The notes: a model not told the origin generated them from the sequence alone. Shown: positions 18,449 through 29,190, counted from the first letter of the stretch. The stretch is DNA of 64,000 nucleotides from Hyphomicrobiales bacterium (GCA_947455025.1 CANGLU010000005.1:16499-80498), one strand, 5' to 3'. Made by a program: numbers and translations.

Positions 18449-18775
18449 ATGTTCCGTCAAGCGCGTTTTCGTCCCTTTTCAGGAATGGCCCGAACCATGG
18501 CAGACCCTTTTTCCCACCGGACTTTTAACACGTTCCGGGTAACGCCTTTCCCCGGATGGGTCATGATTCTTGTGGCTATCGTGGCAGGGGCCTTGGGTAT
18601 TGGCATGTTTTTGCTGAGCGCGAGCATCCTATTGGTTCTCACGCCCTTCATCGTGGCGGGCGCCCTTTTCCTACAATGGCGGATACGGCGGGCGTTGCGA
18701 CAAGCGGCGCGCGACGCCGATATAACGTCCATTGACGTCGAATACCGCGTGATCGATCGCGAAAAAGACCGTTAA
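18449..18775 (+). CDS. Small membrane protein of unknown function
   Basis: A protein of up to 108 aa (92 aa if started at the ATG at 18497). Two adjacent hydrophobic helices (about residues 36-56 and 58-74) follow the sequence FNTFRVTPFPGWVM, and a basic-then-acidic tail ends at 18775. I do not recognise the family with confidence. The stop overlaps the end of the convergent universal stress gene by 4 bp. Confidence 0.6.
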   Translation: MFRQARFRPFSGMARTMADPFSHRTFNTFRVTPFPGWVMILVAIVAGALGIGMFLLSASILLVLTPFIVAGALFLQWRIRRALRQAARDADITSIDVEYRVIDREKDR

Positions 18776-19215
18776 TTCTTCTTTTCCTGCATCCGAACCA
18801 CCATCACCGAACAAGGTGCATGGCGAACAATGGTCGTGGCATTGGAACCGAGCAAATAAGTCGACATCGCGGGGCGATGCGAACCGATGACGATCAGGTC
18901 CGCCTTGGCATTTTCGGCCTCGGCCAGCACCTCATTATAGACAGATCCCATACGAACGGCTGTTGTGACCTTCGATTTGTCGACCAAAGGAAGTTTGGCC
19001 ACCAATTCCTTCATCCGCTTTTCGCAATCCTCCTGCTGCTCCTCATCAAATGAGGGAGGCACATATTCCATGAAGGTAACGGGCAGGATCGATCGCACAT
19101 AAACAAGATGGATCGACGCATTGGTCATGGCCGCGAGCGCGACAGCCCGATCAAGCGCGGGTTGGGCGACATCGATTTCTGAAAGATCGACCGGAACAAC
19201 AATTGAAGAAAACAT
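18772..19215 (-). CDS. Universal stress protein (UspA family)
   Basis: A 147-aa single Usp domain with N-terminal FSSIVVPVDLSE and the ATP-binding C-terminal signature IGSHRPAMSTYLLGSNATTIV (G-x2-G-x9-G type). Usp proteins bind ATP and modulate stress survival. The standalone context gives no specific role. Confidence 0.85.
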   Translation of the reverse strand: MFSSIVVPVDLSEIDVAQPALDRAVALAAMTNASIHLVYVRSILPVTFMEYVPPSFDEEQQEDCEKRMKELVAKLPLVDKSKVTTAVRMGSVYNEVLAEAENAKADLIVIGSHRPAMSTYLLGSNATTIVRHAPCSVMVVRMQEKKN

Positions 19216-19321
19216 ACCTCATCCCTCCATTAGCCATGATGCCACTGTAAAAGCGACAGCCTGACTATGGATGGATTACCCCCCACCCGCCTTGATCTGA
19301 ATCATAAAGGCTGAAGCCGGA

Positions 19322-20714
<1,393 letters not shown>

Positions 20715-20981
20715 TGAACCCTCGTCATAAAACGGATCGCTTTTCACCCCGTATCGGAGATTTAATACTGGAGTGAGGGCATTTTGACGAGAGGTAAACT
20801 AAAAAACGCCTCATTCTTTGACGAAAATGTCGCAGGGTCCGCTATTTTACAATAGGGTAACTTTCCCGTTAACGTTGTTTTCATTCTCCTGAACCGGCGG
20901 GTATTCTTTTAGGTTCACGGTTGATAAAATGGCCGATGATCGGTTCCTATCCGGGGCAAACCGGAAACACTGAGGCATAAG

Positions 20982-23900
20982 ATGGCTACGCAGAAAAAAG
21001 TTTCGGATTCGGCAGAAGCGGCCCTCTCGGCAATCGAAGAGGCGCTTAATCTCTCCATTAATGGCTCGACTGCCGATGCCATGGAGGACACGCTGACCGA
21101 TGGCTCGGCATCCTCAAAAACGCGTATGCCGAGGACCGAAGCCGGTTCCAGTGAAGCCACACCGTCGTCTCGGACCTCGGATACCCCCGCGCGTCGAGAG
21201 CGCCCGCCGGTCGACCGCTCCCGCTCGGACGACGGTCCGCGTTCCGTTCCAGGCCAACCGGCCAATGATGACCGCCGCGCCGTTGGTGAAATTCTGCAAG
21301 CTTTGCAAGCCCAGTCCTCCCGCCGCGCCTATCTTATTGCGGCTATTGCATCCGTCGTTTGGCTTGCTTTCGCCGGATATGCGTTCTGGGCAACGGTCGA
21401 TTTGGTATCGGAAGCCGGAACAGGACTTTTCAGCCAAGGCATCAAGACTGTTCTCCCCTATTTGGCTTTTGCCAGCGCACTTCCAATCATTGTGTTCTTT
21501 GCACTCGCTTTCGCCTCGGTTCGCGCGCGTGAAATGCAGGTCGTAGCGCAATCCATGGCGCAAGTTGCTATGCGCCTTGCCGAACCTGAAGGTTCAAGCG
21601 CTGAAGCCGTCGTTAGCCTATCCCAAGTCGTGCGCCGTGAAGTGGCTGCCATGGGCGACGGCATGGAGCGCGCCGTTGCGCGTGCCAGCGAACTCGAAAC
21701 CATGGTGCACAATGAAATCGCGACGCTTGAGCGCGCCTATGGACAGAATGAAATCCGTATACGTGCGTTGATCGACGAGTTAGCGCTGCAGCGCGACGCC
21801 ATTTCGACCAATGCCGATCAAATTCGCTCATCCATTCTAACAACCCATGAACATTTGGGCCGTGAAATCGATACGGCCATGAACCGTATCACCTCGCTTG
21901 TTGAAGATGCAGGCCAGAAGGTTGCGTTTGCGATTGATTCAAAAACCGGCAGCATTGCAACAACACTCGGTCGCACCGGTGAGTCATTGATCAGCATCTT
22001 GACCGACAAGGGTGATGATCTGCTGCGGAATTTGGGCAATGCGAATGACTCGATCACGGGTCGCCTGACCCATGTCGGCGAAAGCATCGTTACCACGCTT
22101 TCGAACAAAGCCGATGCGGTTGCCGAAAAACTGACATCAACCGGCACGCATTTGACGACCGAGCTCGTGTCGCGCGCCGAAGACATGGTTCAAGCCATTG
22201 AATTTTCAGCCGAAAAAGCCGGATCAAAAATCGCTGATGGTTCATCAACATTTGCCGCCAATATTCTGAGTTCGGGCGAAGAAATTCGAAGCGCATTGGC
22301 CCGCCAATCCGAAGCGATTGAGCGCACCTTTGATGATACGGCAACCCGCCTCTCCATTATTATGGATGAAAAACTATCCGAGTCCCGCGCCGTATTCGCG
22401 GAAGGCTTGGGCGATATTTCGAGCACGGTGACCTCGCATGCAGAGCGGATGAGAGATGATTTCAGCCGCGAAGCTGAAACAATTCGTTCGCGCATGACGG
22501 AAGCCGCTGGTGGCCTGATTGACGAATTATCGTCCGAGACAAATCGTCTGGGCAGCGTGCTTGCCGAGCGTTCTTCGGCGATCCAATCCACGGTTGAAGG
22601 CGCAGCGCAAAAGCTTGATTCAAGCCTATCCGTACACCTCACGCGCATCGACGGCAGCCTTATCGACGGCGGCACCTCGATTGACAACAAGCTCAATGGT
22701 CACATCAACCGGATTGAGACAAACCTTCAAACGCTGAGCGAACGGCTCGACACCAAACTCGGCGTTCATGCCGACCGGATCGAGACCAATCTCGGACGGG
22801 CTACGACCGATATCGATGCGCGCCTTGGCGGACACCTTAGCCGTATCGAAAATGGCCTTACCGAAACCGGAAAGACCATTGATGCAACGTTGCATAACCG
22901 CGTTGAAGCCCTATCGAAAACACTCGAAATGGGCGCTCTGGCGGTTGACGAAACCATGGGTCGCCGGTCTGACGCGATTGAGCGCACTTTGTCCGACCAC
23001 GTCACGACACTTGAGTCCAAGATTACGAGTGCAAGCGAGTCCTTCACCGGCATGATCGGTGAACGCGTCGCTGCCGTTTCAGCCTCGTTTATGACGGGTG
23101 CCAATTTGCTTGAAACGAGCCTGTCGCGGAACGTTGAACATATTGAATCCAATCTTGCAGGCTATGCGACGCGTATCGACCAATCGATCGGAAGCCGCGT
23201 CGCATCGCTCGAAGCAACCATCCGCGATGGCGCCACAACGCTCGACCGGAACCTTTCGAGCTATCTGGGCGAAATCACTGCGACGCTTGATCAAGGCGGC
23301 GCGCGGATCAATTCAACACTTTCAGGCCAAATTGAAGCCTTTGAGAAGACCGTCATCGTTAAGGGTGGCGCGCTCAGCGAAACGCTTTATCGCCGCTTGT
23401 CTGACTTCCAGACGAATGTTCTGGACCGCAGCAGCGATATCAATGTCGCCATTACCGATAACCTTACAAAACTTGAACAGGTTCTCGAAACCAATGGCAG
23501 CGTATTGGCCGAACGGATTGAGAAAAACACAACACAATTCACCTCAACGATCGAAGCTCGTCTGGGTGAAGTCGCCCATCTGTTCTCGACCGAAGGTAAA
23601 GCGCTGTCTGATCGACTGTCGGAACAGGCTAAGAATGCCGCTGGCATTATTGAGCATCAGCTTACCGCCATTGAGGAAAATTCACGCTTGAAGAGCATTG
23701 CAGTTGCCGAAGGCATCGACGCGATGTTCGCCCGCGTTGATCAAGGCATTGCGCAACGGACGACCGCCCTCGTTGATGCGATGGCCGATAGAGCCGCCGA
23801 TATTGAAAACACGCTTTCAATCAGCAATTCAGCCATTGGCGCAACCATTGAAGCCAAGACCGAAGATCTCGGTCGTGTCATGACGGAGCGCGCCGAGCGC

Positions 23901-25895
23901 GTCACGCAGACGCTGGCGGTGCGTGCGACGGAAATCAACGAAATCCTTGGCGAACGCGCGCTGGAAATTGCAGGCACACTTGACGGACAGGTTCGTCATT
24001 TTGAAGACAATATCGTTGCCCGTCTTGAAACGATTGGCACGGTCATTGGCACCCAAAGCGAACATTTTGGCGAAACGCTCAAAGGTCAAACGGAAGCGAT
24101 TTCAAGCACGCTCGATAGCGTCATCGGCCAGCTTTCGACAGCGCTCGATACGCATGGCACAGGCTTGATCGAGAATTTGCGTTCGCACGCGTCGAATGTA
24201 GCCCACACCATCACCGAAGTTGGCCAAACGGCCGCCCGCTCGCTCACCGATGCCACGTCGCAAATTCAATCGGAAACGATTGTTACCTTGCAGAAATTGG
24301 CAGATGCGAGCCAGATTGTTCAAACGGTCGTTGGTTCCGCCAATGAAGCGATCGTTAAATTGGAAGGCACACTGGCCGACCGTATCGTCGGCCTCTCCCA
24401 TGCCGGCTCCATCATTCGCGACGATGCGATGGAATCGACCAAGCTCCTCATGGAGCAGATCGAAGCCATGCGTTACGTTACAGGTGCCGGCGTCGGCGAA
24501 ACCCGCGCTCTCATCGACATGTTGGACGAACGGACGCGCGCTGTATCGTCCGTCACGCGCGAGCACGTCGATATGCTTGAATCGGCAACCGGTATGCTCA
24601 CCGAGGTCGAGCAACGCCTCGGCATCGATTTGGCAACCCGTCGTGAAAACATCGAAGCCCTCACCGCGGGTCTCAATTCACGGATCAGTGACGTCCAAAA
24701 TGTTGCTGATAGCTTCGCGTCCAAAATGGCCGAAGCCCTCGAAGTTGTCGAGAATAGAACGACGGCGATCAATTCGTTGATGAACGAGACATCGGCCAAG
24801 GCAGGCCAAGCGTTACGCGATCAGTTCGCAGCCGTGCGTGTTGAAGCTGACAACGAAAAAGATCGTACGCTTGATACCGTACGCGATGTGACCGCAGCGA
24901 CCGTTGCAGAAATGAGCGACGTCCTTTCGAAGCTGATCCAGAAATTTGATGAGACGGCGAAAGACGTTAAAGCGACGACCGTTCAAATCGCACGCGAAAT
25001 TGAAAATACGCGCGATGAAATTGCCAGCAGCCTCGTAAACCTGCCGCGTGAAGCACAAGAGCAAGGCGCTAGCTTGCGTCGTGCGATTGGTGATCAATCC
25101 CGCGCACTGAGCGAGCTATCGAGCATTCTTGTCTCGGCTGGAAGAACGACGGATGTCGCAAAGCCGCTCGCTGTTGCCCCTACGCCTGCTCCGGCTCCGG
25201 CGGTACCAGCACCTGCTCCTGCGCCCGTTCAGGCTCGGCCAGAGCCTGCCTATGTTGCTCCCGTGCAGCCGACAGCCCCAGCACCTGTTGTGCCCGTCGT
25301 GACGGAAGTAAAAGCGCCTTCCCTGCCCGTTCGTGATATCCCGCAGGCGACACCGTCGGCGCCGGAAATCAGTATCCGCCAAGATGCGAAGCCCGCTGCA
25401 ACCGTTGATAAGAACCAACGTGCAGGATGGTTGTCTGATCTGTTGGATCGGGCATCACGCGATGAAGGAAAAGCCAGCGAAGAAGCAGAAACGGCAAAGT
25501 CCTTTGTCACACCAAAAGCACAAGCCGTGACCGAGGAACCAAAGGTTGAAGCGACGAAGGAACCTATTTCTGCGCTCTTGAGTGATATTTCAAAGCTCGT
25601 CGATGAAACCTCCGTTGCCCGCCTGTGGAACAGCTATCTTAAAGGCGAGCCAACGGCGTTCTCACGGTCGATTTATACGCTTGAGGGCCAACGGCGCTTT
25701 GAAGAGTTGACCAATCTTCACGCTAAAGATGACCGCTTCCGGGCGAGCCTTGAGGCCTATGCCAATAAGTTCGAAACCGTTTTGCGGGACCTGACAACCT
25801 CTGACCAAGATGGTGCGATTACGCGGTCCATCTTGGCCTCTCCGGAAGGTCGTGTTTATACGGTCTTGGCCCATATCAGCCGCCGGCTCGGCTAA
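20982..25895 (+). CDS. Giant apolipoprotein-like coiled-coil membrane protein, probable growth pole ring (GPR/RgsE)-type protein
   Basis: A 1637-aa protein. Residues 1-112 are Ser/Asp-rich and disordered. Two transmembrane helices follow (about 116-138 and 158-180). Residues about 273-1097 are an unbroken 11-residue repeat array, and a further alpha-helical region extends to about 1390. A Pro/Ala-rich linker covers about 1395-1465, and the C-terminal globular segment contains LWNSYLKGEPTAFSRSIYT. I saw no cysteine anywhere. The layout resembles the Agrobacterium Growth Pole Ring protein (an apolipoprotein-like polar-growth protein of Rhizobiales, about 2100 aa), which suggests a role at the growing pole; this is inference from architecture. 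GAGG precedes the ATG. It stands alone with its own terminator. Confidence 0.8.
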   Translation: MATQKKVSDSAEAALSAIEEALNLSINGSTADAMEDTLTDGSASSKTRMPRTEAGSSEATPSSRTSDTPARRERPPVDRSRSDDGPRSVPGQPANDDRRAVGEILQALQAQSSRRAYLIAAIASVVWLAFAGYAFWATVDLVSEAGTGLFSQGIKTVLPYLAFASALPIIVFFALAFASVRAREMQVVAQSMAQVAMRLAEPEGSSAEAVVSLSQVVRREVAAMGDGMERAVARASELETMVHNEIATLERAYGQNEIRIRALIDELALQRDAISTNADQIRSSILTTHEHLGREIDTAMNRITSLVEDAGQKVAFAIDSKTGSIATTLGRTGESLISILTDKGDDLLRNLGNANDSITGRLTHVGESIVTTLSNKADAVAEKLTSTGTHLTTELVSRAEDMVQAIEFSAEKAGSKIADGSSTFAANILSSGEEIRSALARQSEAIERTFDDTATRLSIIMDEKLSESRAVFAEGLGDISSTVTSHAERMRDDFSREAETIRSRMTEAAGGLIDELSSETNRLGSVLAERSSAIQSTVEGAAQKLDSSLSVHLTRIDGSLIDGGTSIDNKLNGHINRIETNLQTLSERLDTKLGVHADRIETNLGRATTDIDARLGGHLSRIENGLTETGKTIDATLHNRVEALSKTLEMGALAVDETMGRRSDAIERTLSDHVTTLESKITSASESFTGMIGERVAAVSASFMTGANLLETSLSRNVEHIESNLAGYATRIDQSIGSRVASLEATIRDGATTLDRNLSSYLGEITATLDQGGARINSTLSGQIEAFEKTVIVKGGALSETLYRRLSDFQTNVLDRSSDINVAITDNLTKLEQVLETNGSVLAERIEKNTTQFTSTIEARLGEVAHLFSTEGKALSDRLSEQAKNAAGIIEHQLTAIEENSRLKSIAVAEGIDAMFARVDQGIAQRTTALVDAMADRAADIENTLSISNSAIGATIEAKTEDLGRVMTERAERVTQTLAVRATEINEILGERALEIAGTLDGQVRHFEDNIVARLETIGTVIGTQSEHFGETLKGQTEAISSTLDSVIGQLSTALDTHGTGLIENLRSHASNVAHTITEVGQTAARSLTDATSQIQSETIVTLQKLADASQIVQTVVGSANEAIVKLEGTLADRIVGLSHAGSIIRDDAMESTKLLMEQIEAMRYVTGAGVGETRALIDMLDERTRAVSSVTREHVDMLESATGMLTEVEQRLGIDLATRRENIEALTAGLNSRISDVQNVADSFASKMAEALEVVENRTTAINSLMNETSAKAGQALRDQFAAVRVEADNEKDRTLDTVRDVTAATVAEMSDVLSKLIQKFDETAKDVKATTVQIAREIENTRDEIASSLVNLPREAQEQGASLRRAIGDQSRALSELSSILVSAGRTTDVAKPLAVAPTPAPAPAVPAPAPAPVQARPEPAYVAPVQPTAPAPVVPVVTEVKAPSLPVRDIPQATPSAPEISIRQDAKPAATVDKNQRAGWLSDLLDRASRDEGKASEEAETAKSFVTPKAQAVTEEPKVEATKEPISALLSDISKLVDETSVARLWNSYLKGEPTAFSRSIYTLEGQRRFEELTNLHAKDDRFRASLEAYANKFETVLRDLTTSDQDGAITRSILASPEGRVYTVLAHISRRLG
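21798..24272 (+). repeat. About 75 contiguous 11-residue (33-bp) coding repeats
   Basis: Residues 273-1097 can be cut into consecutive 11-mers with no insertion or deletion. Each has a hydrophobic residue (usually Leu, Ile or Val) at position 2 and usually Ile, Leu or Val at position 9, for example SLSVHLTRIDG, KLNGHINRIET, NLGRATTDIDA and RLGGHLSRIEN. This is the hendecad pattern of right-handed coiled coils and apolipoprotein-like helices. At DNA level the units are diverged, so the phase is kept by selection rather than recent duplication. Confidence 0.9.
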
Positions 25896-25915
25896 GCGGC
25901 ATTGATGACGAAAGA

Positions 25916-25941
25916 AACCTCAGACCTTCGGGTCTGGGTTT
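25916..25941. terminator. TTCG-tetraloop hairpin, probably a bidirectional terminator
   Basis: CAGACC-TTCG-GGTCTG at 25921-25936 is a perfect 6-bp stem with a stable UUCG loop, extended by AAACC/GGTTT with one bulge. It sits 20 bp past the stop of the giant coiled-coil gene and contains most of the stop codon of the convergent SDR gene. Confidence 0.75.
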
Positions 25942-26693
25942 TCTGTGTGGCCGTCGACGGCGATGGCTTGTCCTGAAACATAACGGCCGCCTTCGCTCGC
26001 AAGAAACCTAGCCATAGCAGCCACATCCTTGGCTTCGACAAAGGTCCGCATGGACGTGCCAGAGGCGTATCCTTCATAAATCGCATCCCGCGTTGTGCCT
26101 TTTAACGCGGCTTCCTTCTCAAGCACACGCTCCATGCGCGGCCCCTCCACCGAGCCCGGGCAAATCGCGTTGGCGCGAATGCCAAAGGGGCCAAGCTCCA
26201 TCGCGACCGTCTTCATGAGCCCGATAATCCCCCATTTGGCCGCCGAATAGGGCGATCGATTAGGGTAGCCGTAAAGGCCTGCGGTCGAGGATGTAAAAAT
26301 CATACAGCCTCTCCCTTGCGCCTTCATAAGCGGAGCCGCACTTTTAGCGGCCAGAAACGCACCCTCAAGATTAACAGCGACGCATTGGCGCCATCCATCG
26401 AGCGGCATGTCCTCAATCAAGGCGGTAGGCCCGGCAATGCCGGCATTGGCGCACACAACATCAAGCCCGCCCCATTCGGCTTTAATGTCTTTAAACAGAG
26501 CGATCATTTCCGGTTCGGACGACGCATCGATTTGGCTTGAACGCCACGATGGATCAACGGTTTTGAGCGCGTTCGGGTCAATATCGGTCACCCAAATATC
26601 AGCCCCCTCATCGGCAAAGGCTTTGGCCATTGCAAGCCCGATACCTGATGCTCCAGCCGTTATAAGAACACGCTTTTTAACGTCACCGACCAT
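25920..26693 (-). CDS. SDR-family NAD(P)-dependent oxidoreductase
   Basis: A 257-aa classical short-chain dehydrogenase with the nucleotide-binding ITAGASGIGLAMA near residue 11, the NAG motif (CANAGIAG), the catalytic Ser in FTSSTAG, and Tyr-x3-Lys in SPYSAAKWG. The C-terminal VSGQAIAVDGH is typical of the family. The ATG at 26693 follows a strong GGGGAGG; the longer frame to 26795 is not supported. Substrate is not predictable. A dyad that could be an operator lies just upstream (26712-26731). Confidence 0.87.
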   Translation of the reverse strand: MVGDVKKRVLITAGASGIGLAMAKAFADEGADIWVTDIDPNALKTVDPSWRSSQIDASSEPEMIALFKDIKAEWGGLDVVCANAGIAGPTALIEDMPLDGWRQCVAVNLEGAFLAAKSAAPLMKAQGRGCMIFTSSTAGLYGYPNRSPYSAAKWGIIGLMKTVAMELGPFGIRANAICPGSVEGPRMERVLEKEAALKGTTRDAIYEGYASGTSMRTFVEAKDVAAMARFLASEGGRYVSGQAIAVDGHTENPDPKV

Positions 26694-26711
26694 TATAATC
26701 CTCCCCTTTTG

Positions 26712-26731
26712 GTTCACGATCTCATGAACCA
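26712..26731. promoter_or_regulatory. Palindrome upstream of the SDR gene
   Basis: GGTTCA-N8-TGAACC at 26712-26731 lies immediately upstream of the SDR ribosome-binding site in the divergent gap shared with the BTLCP gene. A second small dyad, CCTTT-TCG-AAAGG, is at 26759-26771. Either could be an operator. No regulator gene is adjacent. Confidence 0.35.
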
Positions 26732-26832
26732 TTCTATTTGCCCACCCATATAAATTAACCTTTTCGAAAGGATTCGCTTGTTCTGGAAGCGGCAAATGTT
26801 TAACCCTTTATTAAGAATTAAAGGGAACCATT

Positions 26833-27468
26833 TTGCATTTACTCGCAAAGCTTGTTCTATGCAGTGCTTTAATCACCGGGCCGGCTCTAGCGAGCTCCCA
26901 GGTGAAAATGACGCATGTATCCCTTCCGCAGCCCACAACCATGGCGCTAGCGATATCGGATGCGAAGGCGCCTTGGGGCTGGACGGATTTTTGTACGCGC
27001 CATGCGGATGAATGCAATTTACCTGATTCCCCGATCGTCTCGATTTCACTAACGACGGAACGGTGGAAGCTCATTCAAGACATTAATATGGGCGTAAACG
27101 CCTCAATCCATGAAGCCTCGGATCAAGAGGTCTATGGCGTTCCGGAACGTTGGGAATATCCAACGTCAGGCGCGGGAGATTGTGAAGATTTTGCGCTCGA
27201 AAAGCGCAAACAACTCATTCAAGCCGGACTTCCACGGCAAGCTTTATTAATGACCGTGGTGACAGACGAAAACGGCTTTGGTCACGCGATTTTGACGGTT
27301 CGAACGAGCAATGGCGATTTTGAACTCGATAACCGGACCGACCGTGTTCTGGCATGGGAAGCCACCGGCTATGGCTTCGTTAAACAGCAGGCCCAAGACA
27401 ATCCTAATCATTGGGTAAGGCTTGGCGGACCAACCGCACCGCTTATGACGGCAACGGCTCAAAAATAA
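26833..27468 (+). CDS. Bacterial transglutaminase-like cysteine proteinase (BTLCP), exported
   Basis: A 211-aa protein with a signal peptide (about residues 1-20, ending ALA before SSQ). The catalytic triad is Cys117 in GAGDCEDFAL, His151 in FGHAILTV and Asp166 in FELDNRTD, the pattern of the BTLCP family related to LapG proteases. It should act in the periplasm; the substrate is unknown and no LapA/LapD partner is nearby. The start is a TTG at 26833 with AAGGGA upstream, the only start that keeps the signal peptide intact. Confidence 0.82.
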   Translation: MHLLAKLVLCSALITGPALASSQVKMTHVSLPQPTTMALAISDAKAPWGWTDFCTRHADECNLPDSPIVSISLTTERWKLIQDINMGVNASIHEASDQEVYGVPERWEYPTSGAGDCEDFALEKRKQLIQAGLPRQALLMTVVTDENGFGHAILTVRTSNGDFELDNRTDRVLAWEATGYGFVKQQAQDNPNHWVRLGGPTAPLMTATAQK

Positions 27469-27488
27469 ACCGAGCGTAAGTCAGTCAC

Positions 27489-28019
27489 TTATCCAATTTT
27501 CTGAAGGCCTTGAGCAAAACGGCGCCAATTGGCGACGTAATTGTGCGCCGACTCTCTTAGACGCGCTGCGGATGTTTCATCCAATGTGCGAATGGCCTTT
27601 GCTGGCGATCCGACAATCAGCGAATAATCCGGAAAATCCTTGCCTTCGGTCACCAATGCATTGGCACCGACGAGGCAATGGCGTCCAATTTTGGCGCCGT
27701 TTAAAACCGTGGCACCCATTCCAATGAGCGACCCGTCACCGATGGTGCAACCGTGCAAAATCGCATGGTGACCGATGGTACAATCGGCTCCGACCGATAG
27801 GGGAAATCCAATATCGGTGTGAAGCATAGCGCCTTCTTGAACATTGCTCCGGTCGCCGATGGCGATGGTTTCATTATCGCCGCGCAAAACCGCGCCGAAC
27901 CAGATACCAACCTCGTCACCGAGTTTGCACTGGCCGATAATATGCGCATCGGGCGCGATAAAACAGCGGTCCGGCGCCGGTAATTCGGGGCTTATGCCAT
28001 CTAACCGATAGATCGCCAT
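27489..28019 (-). CDS. Gamma-class carbonic anhydrase-like hexapeptide-repeat protein
   Basis: A 176-aa left-handed beta-helix protein with repeated isoleucine-rich hexapeptides and the metal-site histidines in LHTD and IGHHAILHGC. This places it with the YrdA/PaaY/CaiE gamma-carbonic-anhydrase-like family; enzymatic activity in this family is variable. It is last in a minus-strand run cysE, DUF3126, then this gene, with 24 bp before it. Confidence 0.87.
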   Translation of the reverse strand: MAIYRLDGISPELPAPDRCFIAPDAHIIGQCKLGDEVGIWFGAVLRGDNETIAIGDRSNVQEGAMLHTDIGFPLSVGADCTIGHHAILHGCTIGDGSLIGMGATVLNGAKIGRHCLVGANALVTEGKDFPDYSLIVGSPAKAIRTLDETSAARLRESAHNYVANWRRFAQGLQKIG

Positions 28020-28043
28020 TCGCGTTAAGCCCCGAGCCGGATA

Positions 28044-28262
28044 TTAATCGATATCTTCAAGATCAATATCGAGGATAGACATTGTGAAAGCAAAGGAGCG
28101 GTCACCATCTTCGATATCGAGCGAAATAATGCCGATGAATTCATCGCCGATCATCACCTCGGCCGAATCCGTCTTCTTAGGACGGGCAACGACCTTGATA
28201 TTGGCATTGCCAAAAAGGCGGCGAAAATAGGTTTGTAGTTTTAGGAGTTCGGCCTTGTCCAT
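28044..28262 (-). CDS. DUF3126 family protein
   Basis: A 72-aa acidic protein (MDKAELLKLQTYFRRLFGN ... ILDIDLEDID) matching the short alphaproteobacterial DUF3126 family. No function is established. It lies between cysE and the gamma-carbonic-anhydrase-like gene, an arrangement suggesting cotranscription. Confidence 0.85.
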   Translation of the reverse strand: MDKAELLKLQTYFRRLFGNANIKVVARPKKTDSAEVMIGDEFIGIISLDIEDGDRSFAFTMSILDIDLEDID

Positions 28263-28353
28263 CGAGATCCTGCCATGGTTGTTCTGCCCCGATCATAGGG
28301 TGGCAACCCGATGCCATGCCATGGGCGCGACTGCAACCTTTTTGAGATGCAAT

Positions 28354-29190
28354 TTACAGATTGGCCTTGTCGGCGAGAATTTGGTCCATCGTCCGCGCGG
28401 GCTCCGCACAGCCCGATTCACCAACAATCTTGGCGGGCACGCCGGCAACGGTCACGTTTCGCGGAACATCTTTCAGAACGACAGATCCCGCTGCGATGCG
28501 GGCGCATTGACCGATTTCGATGTTTCCTAAAATCTTTGCTCCAGCACCAATCAAGACGCCTTGGCGAATCTTGGGGTGACGATCGCCAGTGGCCTTCCCC
28601 GTTCCGCCCAAGGTAACGCCTTGCAAGATAGAAACATTGTCCTCGACAACCGCCGTCTGCCCGACGACCAGTCCCGTCGCATGGTCAAGAAACACGCCCA
28701 AACCAATCTGCGCTTCCGGATTAATGTCCGTCTGGAAAATTTCAGAAGAACGGCTTTGAAGATAGAGCGCGATATCGCGACGGTCCATCCGATTGAGCGC
28801 AAAGGCCATGCGATGCGTTTGAAGCGCGTGAAAACCCTTAAAATACAACAATGGCTCAATCATCCGCGTGCAGGCTGGATCCCGGTCCGCCACCGCAATC
28901 AAATCGGCGCGGAAACCCTGACCAATGGCTGGGTCTGAGGCGGCAAGCGATGAAAAGATTTCATAAATCCGGTCGCGCGGCAGGTCCGCGTGATCAAGAC
29001 GCGCAGCAAGGCGGGCGATGACGGCGGCATCAAACGACGGCTGATCGATCACATTCTGCCGAACAAAAGAACCAAGATCGCCATCGGATGCCAAAATATC
29101 GGCCGCCTCGCTGCGAACTTGAATCCAGAGCGGATCAATCGATGCTTCAATTTCCACGCCTGCCAGAGGCAATTTCGCGGTCATGCCCAT
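28354..29190 (-). CDS. cysE: Serine O-acetyltransferase
   Basis: A 278-aa protein with the CysE N-terminal helical domain (DPLWIQVRSEA near residue 19) and a C-terminal left-handed beta-helix. The latter has the active-site stretch GLGVFLDHATGLVVGQTAVV and GGTGKATGDRHPKI. It makes O-acetylserine from serine and acetyl-CoA, the committed step of cysteine synthesis. The C-terminal tail, which mediates cysteine feedback and CysK docking, ends in ...DKANL rather than the usual terminal Ile. GGGGGAC precedes the ATG. Confidence 0.93.
   Translation of the reverse strand: MGMTAKLPLAGVEIEASIDPLWIQVRSEAADILASDGDLGSFVRQNVIDQPSFDAAVIARLAARLDHADLPRDRIYEIFSSLAASDPAIGQGFRADLIAVADRDPACTRMIEPLLYFKGFHALQTHRMAFALNRMDRRDIALYLQSRSSEIFQTDINPEAQIGLGVFLDHATGLVVGQTAVVEDNVSILQGVTLGGTGKATGDRHPKIRQGVLIGAGAKILGNIEIGQCARIAAGSVVLKDVPRNVTVAGVPAKIVGESGCAEPARTMDQILADKANL

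Noticed and set aside
21798..24272. Recent tandem DNA duplication within the giant gene
   Set aside because: The 11-mers share phase but not nucleotide identity, so this is ancient, selected periodicity rather than recent expansion.
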